Positions 25,720 to 34,102 are shown, counted from the first letter of the stretch. The stretch: DNA of 64,000 nucleotides from Cystobacter fuscus (GCF_002305875.1 NZ_CP022098.1:496001-560000); one strand, 5' to 3'. Translations and numbers: made by a program. Notes: a model not told the origin generated them from the sequence alone.

Positions 25720-27588
25720 ATGGATGTCTATCTGGAAGGGAAGAAGCTCCGGGTGGATCCCTCGCGGGCGCTCGGCAAGGGAGGCGAGGCGGATGTGTTC
25801 GACCTGGGGGATGGACGGGTCCTCAAGCTCTTCAAACCTCCCGAGCACCCCGACTACGACGCCCAGCCCGAGCAGCAGGCCGCCGCCCGCGCCCGGCTCG
25901 CCGAGCACCAGCACAAGCTGCCCGCGTTCCCCCGGCCGCTGCCCCCGCGCGTGGTATCGCCCCAGACGCTCGCGACGGACCGGCGGGGGAAGGAGGTGCG
26001 GGGCTATGCCATGCGCAAGCTGGAGGGCGCCGAGCCCCTGCGCCGCTTTGGAGATCCCGCCTTCCGCCGCGCGGGCGTGCCGTCCTCTCGGGTGGCGGCG
26101 ATCTTCCGGGACCTGCACCGCACGCTGGGCGCGCTGCATGGCGGGGGCGTGGTGGTGGGGGACTTCAACGACTTGAACATCCTCGTCATGGGTGACGACG
26201 CCTGGCTCATCGACGCGGACAGCTTCCAGTTCGGACCCTACCTGTCCACCGTCTTCACCGAGCGGTTCCTGGATCCGCTGCGCCTGGGAGGACAGCAGCA
26301 GGGATTGAGCCCCTCGCGCCCGGCGTCCGCGGACAGTGATTGGTATGCCTTCAGCGTGACGCTGATGCAGAGCCTGCTCGGGGTGGGGCCGTATGGAGGC
26401 ATCCACCGCCCGCGTGCGTCCGGAGCCAAGGCCACGCCGACGGCCCGGGTGCTCCAGCGCCTCACCGTCTTCCATCCGGAGGTGCAGTACCCCAAACCCG
26501 CCACGCCCCTCGGCGTGCTTCCGGATGACCTGCTGCACCGGTTGCACCGCGTCTTCGTCGAGGACGAGCGGGGCGCTTTTCCCCTGCCGCTGCTGGATGC
26601 GCTGCGCTTCACCGTGTGCGCCTCGTGTGGCGTGGAGCACGCGCGGGCGTCCTGTCCCACGTGCCGGCCGAGCGCGACGCGTGCGGCCACGCCTGTCTCC
26701 ACCGTGCGCGGCCAGGTGGTAGCTACGCGCTTGTTCACCACGGAGGGCGTCCTTTTGCATGCCTGTGTGGAGGACGGAGCGGCGCGCTGGCTGTTTCACG
26801 AGCGGGGAGCGTACCGGCGCGAGGATGGCTCCGTGGTGCTCCAGGGACCGTTGAACCCGGCGTTGCATTGGGCGATTCAGGGCGGAGTCACGCTGGTGGG
26901 GCAGGGGGCGGAACTCGCCGTGCTCGCGCCGGGACAACGCCCCGAGCGGCTCGGGGTGGACGCACCGGAGCAACGTCCGGCCTTCGCGACCAACGCGCGT
27001 CACCGGTACTGGGCGCAAGGGGGAGCACTGTGGCGGGATGGCGCGTTCGGTCCCGAGCGCCTGGGGGAGGTGCTCGAGGGGCAGACGCGGCTGTTCGTGG
27101 GGCCGCGCTTCGGGCTGGGCTTCCACCGGGCGGGAGCGCTGCGCGGCGCGTTCGTCTTCGATGCCGAGCGCCCGGGGCTCAAGGATGGACTGACGTTGCC
27201 GTGGCCCTCGGGGAGGCTGGTGGACGCGGAGGCGGTGTTCGACGGGGCGGTGTGCTGGCTGTTCCTCGCGGAGGAGACGGGAGGGCGTACGGTGCACCAC
27301 TGCGTGGTGCTGGGAGCGGATGGGGTGATGCGGGCGAGCGCGACGGCGGATGCGGGGGATGGCTCGTGGCTGGGAACGCTCCGGGGCAAGTGCGCGGCGG
27401 GGGAGGCGCTCTTCGCGGCGACCGACGCGGGACTGGTCCGGGTGGAAGTACGCCAGGGGAGGGTGGAGGTCGTCCGTGAGTTCCCAGACACCGAGCCCTT
27501 CGTCGATGCCGACAGCCGTCTGCTCCTCTCGCGTCAGGGGCTCGTGGTCGTGGGCCGCCAGGAGGTGACGGCGCTGCGGATGACGTGA
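25720..27588 (+). CDS. Protein kinase-like protein with zinc ribbon and C-terminal propeller-like domain
   Basis: ATG 25720 follows the phosphatase stop by four bases. Residues 15-290 are a protein-kinase fold: Gly-loop 'LGKGGEADVF' (18-27), ATP-contact K36, catalytic D148 and N153 in 'VGDFNDLNIL', and metal D165 in 'LIDADSFQFG' replacing DFG. A zinc ribbon follows (C300, C303, C312, C315). The last 290 residues are a repetitive beta domain ('RHRYWAQGGALWRDGAFG') that may be a propeller and could sense or dock substrates. With PP2C and a vWA protein this matches the TerY-P type phosphorylation triad. A terminator-like hairpin follows the stop. Confidence 0.82.
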   Translation: MDVYLEGKKLRVDPSRALGKGGEADVFDLGDGRVLKLFKPPEHPDYDAQPEQQAAARARLAEHQHKLPAFPRPLPPRVVSPQTLATDRRGKEVRGYAMRKLEGAEPLRRFGDPAFRRAGVPSSRVAAIFRDLHRTLGALHGGGVVVGDFNDLNILVMGDDAWLIDADSFQFGPYLSTVFTERFLDPLRLGGQQQGLSPSRPASADSDWYAFSVTLMQSLLGVGPYGGIHRPRASGAKATPTARVLQRLTVFHPEVQYPKPATPLGVLPDDLLHRLHRVFVEDERGAFPLPLLDALRFTVCASCGVEHARASCPTCRPSATRAATPVSTVRGQVVATRLFTTEGVLLHACVEDGAARWLFHERGAYRREDGSVVLQGPLNPALHWAIQGGVTLVGQGAELAVLAPGQRPERLGVDAPEQRPAFATNARHRYWAQGGALWRDGAFGPERLGEVLEGQTRLFVGPRFGLGFHRAGALRGAFVFDAERPGLKDGLTLPWPSGRLVDAEAVFDGAVCWLFLAEETGGRTVHHCVVLGADGVMRASATADAGDGSWLGTLRGKCAAGEALFAATDAGLVRVEVRQGRVEVVREFPDTEPFVDADSRLLLSRQGLVVVGRQEVTALRMT

Positions 27589-27614
27589 TTCATGTGGGAT
27601 GGATGCAACTGATT

Positions 27615-27640
27615 GAAGGGGTCTTCAGTGGGATCCCTTC
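27615..27640 (+). terminator. Candidate terminator of the PP2C-kinase operon
   Basis: GAAGGGGTC (27615-27623) pairs with GATCCCTTC (27632-27640) through nine pairs, including one G-T wobble, with an 8-base loop, followed by a pyrimidine tract TCTTCTCCC. It overlaps the end of the convergent gene. Confidence 0.5.
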
Positions 27641-28209
27641 TCTTCTCCCTGGGCGGTGGGGCCCCGGTTCGAGACCGGGTGTATAGAATAACGAGCGAGA
27701 TGGCGGTGATGCAGTGCAATATGTTGTTGACCCGCGATGCTCATGAGAACTCCCTGGCGCGGCTCGCTCTTCTCCTCCAACCAAGCCTCCGCTTCTTCGC
27801 GGGTCTCAAAGGAAGGAATGGCGGCGGGGAGAGCCGCTTGCTGAATCTGCTCAAGGTAGCCTTCGAGTATGGGATGCGGGAAGAGCTGACGGTGATTCAT
27901 TTCACGGACATGCATGACGATGTGGTATTGGTCTGCAATCAATACGAAAGCGCCGTGCGGAGGTTCGGGGTGCTGCCGTAGCCATGTGTCCGCATCTTCT
28001 CGGGTCTTGAAGGATGCCACCGCATAAGGAGGGGCCTCCCTGCGGAATTGAAGGTAGTCCTCGAAAGAGTGGACCGTGCCAGTCTCCGAAATGAACATGA
28101 GCGCCGCCGTGGCAACCCTGAAGAGTTCCCTCTCCTCGGGCGACTGAGCACTCCGCTGGGTCCGTCCGAGGAGACCTTGTACTTCGAGGATGAGTTCATG
28201 GATGTTCAT
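27625..28209 (-). CDS. Hypothetical protein with an internal duplication
   Basis: The 194-residue soluble protein has a helical N-terminal segment (1-60) and two copies of an alpha/beta unit: copy 1 around residues 66-113 ('FKTREDADTWLRQHPEPPHG') and copy 2 around 133-180 ('FETREEAEAWLEEKSEPRQG'). Each runs on to 'YHIVMHVREMNHRQL' or 'QHIALHHRHLARYS'. Codon use is less GC-biased than in its neighbours, and it lies on the opposite strand between two co-regulated operons, so it may be a later insertion. No family recognised; a DNA- or ligand-binding or immunity role would be guesswork. Confidence 0.75.
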   Translation of the reverse strand: MNIHELILEVQGLLGRTQRSAQSPEERELFRVATAALMFISETGTVHSFEDYLQFRREAPPYAVASFKTREDADTWLRQHPEPPHGAFVLIADQYHIVMHVREMNHRQLFPHPILEGYLEQIQQAALPAAIPSFETREEAEAWLEEKSEPRQGVLMSIAGQQHIALHHRHLARYSIHPVSNRGPTAQGEEKGSH

Positions 28210-28392
28210 GGCGACGCCACTGCGCTCTTCATGGGTCAGATCCTCCTGAGGGGGTCATTCTAGCTGCCGTCCGGCCCAGAGTCGGCTCCATTGCTCGCCC
28301 TACCCTGTCTCTTGGGACCTCCGGTCGGGAGTCTATCCGGTGTTTCCGACAGGGCACCTGGATCGCTCCAGCGGCACTTCCCCCTCTTCGAT

Positions 28393-28437
28393 TTGACAAC
28401 GTGTAACTTGGACACTATGTTGGTGTCGTGGTTACAC
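28393..28437 (+). promoter_or_regulatory. Promoter with 11-bp periodic GTGT/ACAC operator (site B)
   Basis: TTGACA (28393-28398) and TATGTT (28416-28421) at 17-bp spacing form a near-consensus promoter. Half-sites GTGT 28401, ACAC 28412, GTGT 28423 and ACAC 28434 are again 11 bp apart. The core GACACTATGTTGGTGTC (28411-28427) is palindromic, and the outer arms GTGTAAC (28401-28407) and GTTACAC (28431-28437) are perfect inverted copies around the same centre (28419). It drives the cysteine hydrolase gene 20 bases downstream and matches site A at 24844 in every element. Confidence 0.82.
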
Positions 28438-28456
28438 GAAGTCGGGAGGACGCACC

Positions 28457-29527
28457 ATGAAGGCCGTCTCGAAGGTCCAGGAGCTTCCGCTGCCGTCGTT
28501 CTACGCGCCCGCCAACGCGGGGATGTTCGCCTACGGCCCCAACGCCTCGCGGCTTCAGTCCGAGGCGGGCGTCTGGCGCGGCACCCATGGTCTCGCTGCC
28601 TCCGCCACCGACTCGTTCAACCTGCACCTGCTGCTCATCGACGTGCAGAAGGACTTCTGCTTCCCCGAGGGCTCGCTCTACGTCGCGGGCCGCAGCGGCC
28701 GCGGCGCCATCGATGACAACCGCCGCATCGCCGAGTTCATCTACAAGAATCTCGGCGCGCTCACCAACGTCACCACCACGCTCGACACGCACTTCGCCTA
28801 CCAGATCTTCTTCCCCTCCTTCTGGGTCGACCAGGACGATCAGCCCCTCACCGCCCACCGCGAAATCACCCGCGAGCAGATCGAGCGCGGCCAGGTGCGC
28901 CCCAACCCCGCCATGGCCAAGTGGCTCTGCGGCGGCAACTACCCCTGGTTGCTCAAGCAGGTGAAGTACTACTGCGAGGAATTGGAGCGCGCGGGCAAGT
29001 ACACCCTCTACCTGTGGCCTCCCCACTGCCTGCTCGGCGGTGATGGTCATGCGCTCGCCGGCGTGGTGCAGGAGGCCCGCCTGTTCCACTCGTTCGTCCG
29101 CGGCGCCCAGTCCTGGGCCGAGGTCAAGGGCGGCAACCCCTTCACCGAGAACTACTCCGTCCTGCGCCCCGAGGTCCTCACCCGCCACGACGGGCAGCCG
29201 CTCGCCCAGCGCAACACCCAGTTCCTCAAGACGCTCCTCACCGCCGACGCCGTCGTCATCGCCGGCCAGGCCGCCAGCCACTGCGTGAAGAGCTCCATCG
29301 ATGATCTGCTCGGGGAGATCCTCGCCCAGGACGCCGCGCTCGCGCGCAAGGTGTACCTGCTCACCGACTGCATGTCCGCCGTCACCGTCCCCGATGGCAA
29401 GGGCGGTCTCGCCGCCGACTTCACCCCCCAGGCCGACGCCGCGCTCCAGCGCTTCGCCGACGCGGGCATGCACCTGGTCAAGTCCACCCAGCCCCTCGCC
29501 TCGTGGCCAGATCTGCGCATCGCCTGA
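28457..29527 (+). CDS. Nicotinamidase/isochorismatase-like cysteine hydrolase
   Basis: The 356-residue protein contains the cysteine-hydrolase core: catalytic D62 ('LLIDVQKDF'), metal ligands D110 and H112 ('LDTHFAYQIFFPSF') and H190 ('WPPHCLLGGDGHAL'), and nucleophile C276 ('GQAASHCVKSS'). These match nicotinamidases, which convert nicotinamide to nicotinic acid in NAD salvage. It is about 140 residues longer than PncA, with an N-terminal extension of about 50 residues and a long insert before 'WPPHC', so the substrate may differ. Expressed from site B and followed after 44 bases by the vWA gene. Confidence 0.82.
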   Translation: MKAVSKVQELPLPSFYAPANAGMFAYGPNASRLQSEAGVWRGTHGLAASATDSFNLHLLLIDVQKDFCFPEGSLYVAGRSGRGAIDDNRRIAEFIYKNLGALTNVTTTLDTHFAYQIFFPSFWVDQDDQPLTAHREITREQIERGQVRPNPAMAKWLCGGNYPWLLKQVKYYCEELERAGKYTLYLWPPHCLLGGDGHALAGVVQEARLFHSFVRGAQSWAEVKGGNPFTENYSVLRPEVLTRHDGQPLAQRNTQFLKTLLTADAVVIAGQAASHCVKSSIDDLLGEILAQDAALARKVYLLTDCMSAVTVPDGKGGLAADFTPQADAALQRFADAGMHLVKSTQPLASWPDLRIA

Positions 29528-29571
29528 CTCCCCTCGCCGTCCCTCCGACTCGAAAGGAAAAGGAAACAGCC

Positions 29572-30351
29572 ATGAGCTCTTCTCCCATCTCCCAGCTCCT
29601 CGAGGACGCGCACGCCGAGGGCGTCCTCAGCCCCACCTCCCTTCAGGCCCTCACCACCGTGGACCTGGGCGCGCAGATCCAAGCCGGTCTGGGCGTCAGC
29701 GTGGACGACGTGCAGTCCAGCGAGGTCGTGCTCGTCACCGTCATGCCGGATGACTCCGGCTCCATGGCGAGCCATGCGCGCACCGTGTGCGAGGGCCACA
29801 ACCTCGTGCTCGACTCGCTCCTCGCCAGCCAGCAGAAGGACGGCGTCCTCTTCCACACCCGCTACCTCAACGGCTTCGTGCTCAATCCCTTCCGGCCCCT
29901 GGAGGACGTGGTGCGCATGCACGACAAGAACTACGACCCCAACCAGGGCACGCCCCTCTATGATCAAGCAGTGGTGCTGCTCGGCACGGTGCTCGCCAAG
30001 GCGCAGGAGTTCACCCGCAACGGCGTGGCCGCCCGCACCGTCACCCTGCTCATCACCGACGGCGCCGATGCGCACTCCCAGCGCGCCCGGGCCCGCGAGG
30101 TCGCCGCGCTCGTGGAGGATCTCCGCCGCGCCGAGAACCACATCGTCGCGGGCATGGGCATCGACGACGGCAGCACCGACTTCCGCAAGGTCTTCCGGAG
30201 CATGGGCATCGAGGACAAGTGGATCCTCACCCCGGGGCAGAGCGCCCAGGACATCCGCAAGGCCTTCCAGGTGTTCAGCCAGTCCGCGGTCCGGGTGAGC
30301 CAGGGCGCCGCCACCTTCCATTCCAGCGCCCTGGGTGGTTTCGGGGCGTAG
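29572..30351 (+). CDS. Von Willebrand factor A domain protein (TerY-like)
   Basis: ATG 29572 follows a purine-rich RBS ('aaaggaaaagg'). After about 45 residues the vWA domain begins: MIDAS residues D60, S62 and S64 ('MPDDSGSMAS'), a Thr in 'NQGTPLYDQA' and Asp in 'LITDGADAHS', so the metal site is intact. No signal peptide or membrane helix is present, indicating a cytoplasmic protein. TerY-type vWA proteins assemble with a PP2C phosphatase and a kinase; here those two are encoded 4 kb upstream under the same type of promoter. A hairpin terminator follows. Confidence 0.85.
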   Translation: MSSSPISQLLEDAHAEGVLSPTSLQALTTVDLGAQIQAGLGVSVDDVQSSEVVLVTVMPDDSGSMASHARTVCEGHNLVLDSLLASQQKDGVLFHTRYLNGFVLNPFRPLEDVVRMHDKNYDPNQGTPLYDQAVVLLGTVLAKAQEFTRNGVAARTVTLLITDGADAHSQRARAREVAALVEDLRRAENHIVAGMGIDDGSTDFRKVFRSMGIEDKWILTPGQSAQDIRKAFQVFSQSAVRVSQGAATFHSSALGGFGA

Positions 30352-30369
30352 TGCCTCGGGAAGAAGGGG

Positions 30370-30410
30370 GGAGGAGAGCCGGCGCTCGGTGCTCCGCTCT
30401 CCCTCCTTTC
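30370..30410 (+). terminator. Candidate terminator after the vWA gene
   Basis: GGAGGAGAGC (30370-30379) pairs with GCTCTCCCTCC (30396-30406) with a single bulged base, then TTTC. It closes the hydrolase-vWA operon. Confidence 0.5.
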
Positions 30411-30498
30411 GGGGTTTCACCGCCCGCCGCGCGGCACTCGCTTCATTCGAGGTGCATCTTTCCTTGCTGAGAGGTCGCACGGCGCGGGTGGTCTGCAC

Positions 30499-31968
30499 AT
30501 GAGTCTCAAGCGTGTCATCACGTTCGCGGTCGCCCTGCTCGCGAGCCTGGGTCTGGTTGCCGCTACTTCACTCGTCATCCTGACGACCTATCTGCATCGG
30601 GCCACCCTGAGCCTGCAGACAGCCGTGGAGGGCATCCAGAGCACCGAGGACTTCGAGGTGTCCCTGCTCGACCTGCACCAGCGTCTGGGCTCGCGCATAC
30701 AGCGTGGGGAGGCGGTGACCGTCGACTTCATCGAGGAGGCGAGGCGACAACTGTCCGCCCAGTTGGACAGGACCCGGCGCCAGGTCTTGACGGAGGAGGA
30801 GGGGGAGTTGCTCTCCCGCGTGGACACGGCGTATTCCCAGTACCTCGATGCCCAGGCCCTCGCGCTGCAATCCCCTCCCGGGCGGATGAACGCGCAGATC
30901 ACCCGCCACCTGGAAACCGCCATCGTGGCCATCAACCAGCTCATCTCCCTCAACATCCAGGAGGCGCGCCTGAATGAATCCCAGGCCGATCGCTGGAACC
31001 AGATGGCGGATCTGGCGGGGCTGGGCGTCGCCGTGCTCCTGGTGCTGGGCGTGGTCGTCCTGCTGGTGTGGATGCGCCGCGCCGTCTTCCATCCCTTGTT
31101 GGGCATCAGCCGGGCCATGCACCGCTTCGGCGACCACGGCGAGCGGACCCGGGCCCCCATGGAGGGGGCCGAGGAATTGCGTGACATGGCGCGCACCTTC
31201 AACGAGATGGCCGACTCCCTCCTGAACCAGCGCCAGGCACGGCTCACCTTCCTCGCCGGTGTGGCGCACGATCTGCGCAATCCCCTCTCCGCGCTGAAGA
31301 TGTCCGCCGCGCTCGTCACCTCGCGGGGCCCCGTGTCCGAGGAGCGGTTGCAGAAGACGATGGCCCTGGTGAGCCGTCAGGTGTCCCGGTTGGACCGGAT
31401 GGTGGGAGACCTGCTCGACGCCACCCGCATCGAGGCGGGCCACATCGAGCTGAAGCTGGAGGAGCGGGACGCGGGTGAGCTGGCCACCTCCGTGGTGGAG
31501 CTGTACCGCTCCAGTGGCACCGCGCACGAACTGCGGTTGCTGTTGCCGGAAGGGCCGCTGCCGCTGCGCTGCGACCCCACGCGCGTGGAGCAGGTGCTCA
31601 ACAACCTGGTGAGCAACGCGTTGAAGTACTCGCGCGAGGGCAGCGTCGTGGATGTGGAGGTCCGGCGCGAGGGCGAGGAGGTGTGGCTGTCCGTGAAGGA
31701 TCAGGGCATCGGCATCTCCGCCGAGGAGCAGCGTCATCTCTTCACCCCCTTCCAGCGCACGGGGAGCGCGCGCGAGAAGGCCCCCGGCGTGGGCATTGGC
31801 CTGTCCGTGGCGCGGCGCATCGTGGAGGCGCATGGCGGCCGCATCGAGGTGGAGAGCAGTCCGGGTCGGGGTTCCACCTTCCGTGTCCGGCTGCCTCGCT
31901 CTCCCAGTGTGCCCGCCTCTCGGGAGGCCCGGCCGGGGCCTTTCGTTCAGGACCCGGTGTTCTCCTAG
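30499..31968 (+). CDS. Membrane sensor histidine kinase (HAMP, HisKA, HATPase)
   Basis: The 489-residue protein has a first membrane helix at about 8-30, an extracytoplasmic helical sensor region (about 31-170), a second membrane helix ('GVAVLLVLGVVVLLVWM'), a HAMP region ('FHPLLGISRAMHRFG'), a phospho-acceptor box with H257 ('GVAHDLRNPLSALKM') and the ATPase with N-box 'NNLVSNALKYS', G1 'DQGIGIS' and G2 'GVGIGLSVARR'. It phosphorylates a response regulator in reply to an envelope signal; no receiver gene is adjacent. The sensor domain looks like a four-helix bundle; the ligand is unknown. Confidence 0.92.
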   Translation: MSLKRVITFAVALLASLGLVAATSLVILTTYLHRATLSLQTAVEGIQSTEDFEVSLLDLHQRLGSRIQRGEAVTVDFIEEARRQLSAQLDRTRRQVLTEEEGELLSRVDTAYSQYLDAQALALQSPPGRMNAQITRHLETAIVAINQLISLNIQEARLNESQADRWNQMADLAGLGVAVLLVLGVVVLLVWMRRAVFHPLLGISRAMHRFGDHGERTRAPMEGAEELRDMARTFNEMADSLLNQRQARLTFLAGVAHDLRNPLSALKMSAALVTSRGPVSEERLQKTMALVSRQVSRLDRMVGDLLDATRIEAGHIELKLEERDAGELATSVVELYRSSGTAHELRLLLPEGPLPLRCDPTRVEQVLNNLVSNALKYSREGSVVDVEVRREGEEVWLSVKDQGIGISAEEQRHLFTPFQRTGSAREKAPGVGIGLSVARRIVEAHGGRIEVESSPGRGSTFRVRLPRSPSVPASREARPGPFVQDPVFS

Positions 31969-32088
31969 GTTCCGACCTTCTTGGAGGACGGGAGGTGGGG
32001 AGGTTTTTGTACGTCGCCTATCGACGGCGACGGCTTCTTTGCGCGACTGTGCGGGCCCCTTGTCCCTTCACAGGAGTGAAGAAGCACG

Positions 32089-32892
32089 ATGAAGCACATC
32101 ACCCTCAAGCGTCTGCTGCCGTCCACCCTGGCCCTGTTGGCGTTCACCGGCTGCCCTTCCAATGGTACCGATGGCGAGCCCTGCGATAAGGCCGACTATG
32201 CCCAGGCCCACCCGGAGGAGTGTGGTCCCCAGACCCGGCCCCCCGTGTGCGATCAGGCGGCCTATGACCGCGCCAACAACGACTCCGCCGCGGTCACCCA
32301 GTCGGATGTCAGCAACGCGCTCTTCGCCATCTCTCCGGAGAACACCCGTCTCGTGTGGAAGGACGCCGAGAAGAGCGCGGTGCGCGTGGTGGTGTGGACC
32401 ACCTTCCCGGGCTACACGAATGACGCGAATGGGAACTACACGTTCGGCCGCGAGGTGTTCGTCACCGCGGCGCCCCAGGTTCAGGAGCTGTGCAAGGCCT
32501 CGACGCTGACGGGCAACGATCGCGCCAATCGCATCAACCAGTACCTGGGTCTGCCCGCCGAGGCGGAGAACAAGCGGCAGATCGTGGAGCTGTGGGTGAA
32601 GCCGTCGGATCTGTTCCGTCCCTGCCCGGACGCGGAGATCACCGACACCACGTGTGACCTGACGTACCCCGCGACCGCCACGGACCCCCACAAGAGCTGG
32701 CTCAACAACTACTTCGCTGGCAGCCACAACCCCTGGCAGGCGGTGAAGTACCCGTTCACGGGCCTGGGCTACACCTATGACTGGTGCAGTGGGAGCACGT
32801 CGCCCGTGGGCGCCAGCGAGTACATCGTCAAGGTGGGCGCGATCGCCCAGGTGATCGGCTACACCACGGCCGAAGCCTACTGCGCGAAGTAG
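32089..32892 (+). CDS. Hypothetical lipoprotein
   Basis: A 267-residue protein with a lipoprotein signal ending in 'LLAFTGC'. Just after the Cys are two similar Cys-containing units ('CDKADYAQAHPEECG' and 'CDQAAYDRANND'). The rest is a mixed domain with several Cys that may pair in disulphides ('DITDTTCDL'-like and 'YTYDWCSGS'). Anchored in the cell envelope; no enzyme signature. Good RBS 'aggag' 12 bases before ATG 32089. Confidence 0.78.
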   Translation: MKHITLKRLLPSTLALLAFTGCPSNGTDGEPCDKADYAQAHPEECGPQTRPPVCDQAAYDRANNDSAAVTQSDVSNALFAISPENTRLVWKDAEKSAVRVVVWTTFPGYTNDANGNYTFGREVFVTAAPQVQELCKASTLTGNDRANRINQYLGLPAEAENKRQIVELWVKPSDLFRPCPDAEITDTTCDLTYPATATDPHKSWLNNYFAGSHNPWQAVKYPFTGLGYTYDWCSGSTSPVGASEYIVKVGAIAQVIGYTTAEAYCAK

Positions 32893-32983
32893 GACGCGTG
32901 GGCCCGGGCCCAAGTGTCGGGGAGGCGTCTCGCGCGCGGGGCGCCTCCTGCGGCCAGCGGGCAGGTGGAGTAGACATCGCCCC

Positions 32984-34099
32984 GTGCCTGCTCCGCTCCG
33001 CCGTGCCCTTGGCTCCGCCCTCGTGGCGGCACTGTTGTTTCCCCTGGGTTGCTACACGCCCCTCACCACCGTGAGGGAAGACGAGGCTCGTTTGCGCGCT
33101 CCCGACGACACCGTCCGGCCCGCGCCGCGCTGGGGCATCGCCCTGCACGGCGGTGCGGGCATCATCCCCCGCGAATCCCTCACCCCCGAGCGCGAGGCCG
33201 CCGTGCGCGCCGCGCTCACCGAGGCGCTCCAGGCGGGCCATGCCGTACTCGCCCGGGGCGGCACCAGCGTGGAGGCCGTCACCTCCGCCATCCGCGTCCT
33301 GGAGGACTCGCCCTACTTCAACGCGGGCAAGGGCGCCGTCTTCACCCACGAGGGCAAGAACGAGCTGGATGCGTCCATCATGAACGGGCGCACGCGCGAG
33401 GCCGGAGCGGTGGCGGGCCTGCGCCACGTGAAGAATCCCATCTCCCTGGCGCGCATCGTCATGGAGAAGTCCCCCCATGTGATGCTCATTGGCGAGGGCG
33501 CCGAGGCGTTCGCGCGCGAGCAGGGCCTCGAGCTCGTGTCCGAGGACTACTTCTACACCGAGGAGCGCTGGCAGTCGTTGCAGCGCGCGCTCGAGGCCGA
33601 GAAGAAGCAGCAGCAGGCGCCTCCCGAGCCCGGCCAGCCCCAGGGCCCCTCCACCTACCAGGGCCCGATCGACGGGGACCACAAGTTCGGCACCGTGGGC
33701 GCGGTGGCGCTCGACCAGGCGGGGAACCTCGCCGCGGGCACCTCCACGGGGGGCATGACGAACAAGCGCTTCGGCCGGGTGGGGGACTCCCCCATCATCG
33801 GCGCGGGGACGTACGCCAGCGAGCGCTGCGCGGTGTCCGGCACCGGCCATGGCGAGTACTTCATCCGCTACAGCGTGGCGCGCGACATCTGCGCCCACGT
33901 GGAGTTGTTGGCTCTGCCGCTGAGCGAGTCCGCCAACCACATGGTCATGGAGGTGCTGGTCCAGGCCGGCGGCGAGGGCGGGGTCATCGCCATGGACGCG
34001 CGGGGCAACGTGGCCATGCCGTTCAACACCTCGGGCATGTACCGCGGCTACATGGGTCCGGAGGGCGAGCCCTCCGTCGCCATCTTCAAGGAGCCCTGA
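32984..34099 (+). CDS. Isoaspartyl peptidase/L-asparaginase lipoprotein (Ntn hydrolase)
   Basis: Starts at GTG 32984 and encodes 371 residues. A lipoprotein signal ends at 'LFPLGC'. The mature part matches type III asparaginases: 'IALHGGAGII', 'FNAGKGAVF', 'ELDASIMNG', and the autocleavage site 'DHKFGTVGAVALD' where T237 becomes the N-terminal nucleophile. 'STGGMTNKRFGRVGDSP' is the substrate pocket. Such enzymes cleave beta-aspartyl dipeptides or asparagine after self-cleavage into two chains. An insert rich in Gln/Pro (around 205-225) just before the cleavage site is normal for the family. Confidence 0.9.
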   Translation: MPAPLRRALGSALVAALLFPLGCYTPLTTVREDEARLRAPDDTVRPAPRWGIALHGGAGIIPRESLTPEREAAVRAALTEALQAGHAVLARGGTSVEAVTSAIRVLEDSPYFNAGKGAVFTHEGKNELDASIMNGRTREAGAVAGLRHVKNPISLARIVMEKSPHVMLIGEGAEAFAREQGLELVSEDYFYTEERWQSLQRALEAEKKQQQAPPEPGQPQGPSTYQGPIDGDHKFGTVGAVALDQAGNLAAGTSTGGMTNKRFGRVGDSPIIGAGTYASERCAVSGTGHGEYFIRYSVARDICAHVELLALPLSESANHMVMEVLVQAGGEGGVIAMDARGNVAMPFNTSGMYRGYMGPEGEPSVAIFKEP

Positions 34100-34102
34100 G
34101 CC

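Noticed and set aside
27666-27676. tRNA T-loop-like sequence GGTTCGAGACC
   Set aside because: It lies inside the C-terminal coding end of the duplicated-domain gene, and no acceptor, anticodon or D-arm can be folded around it.
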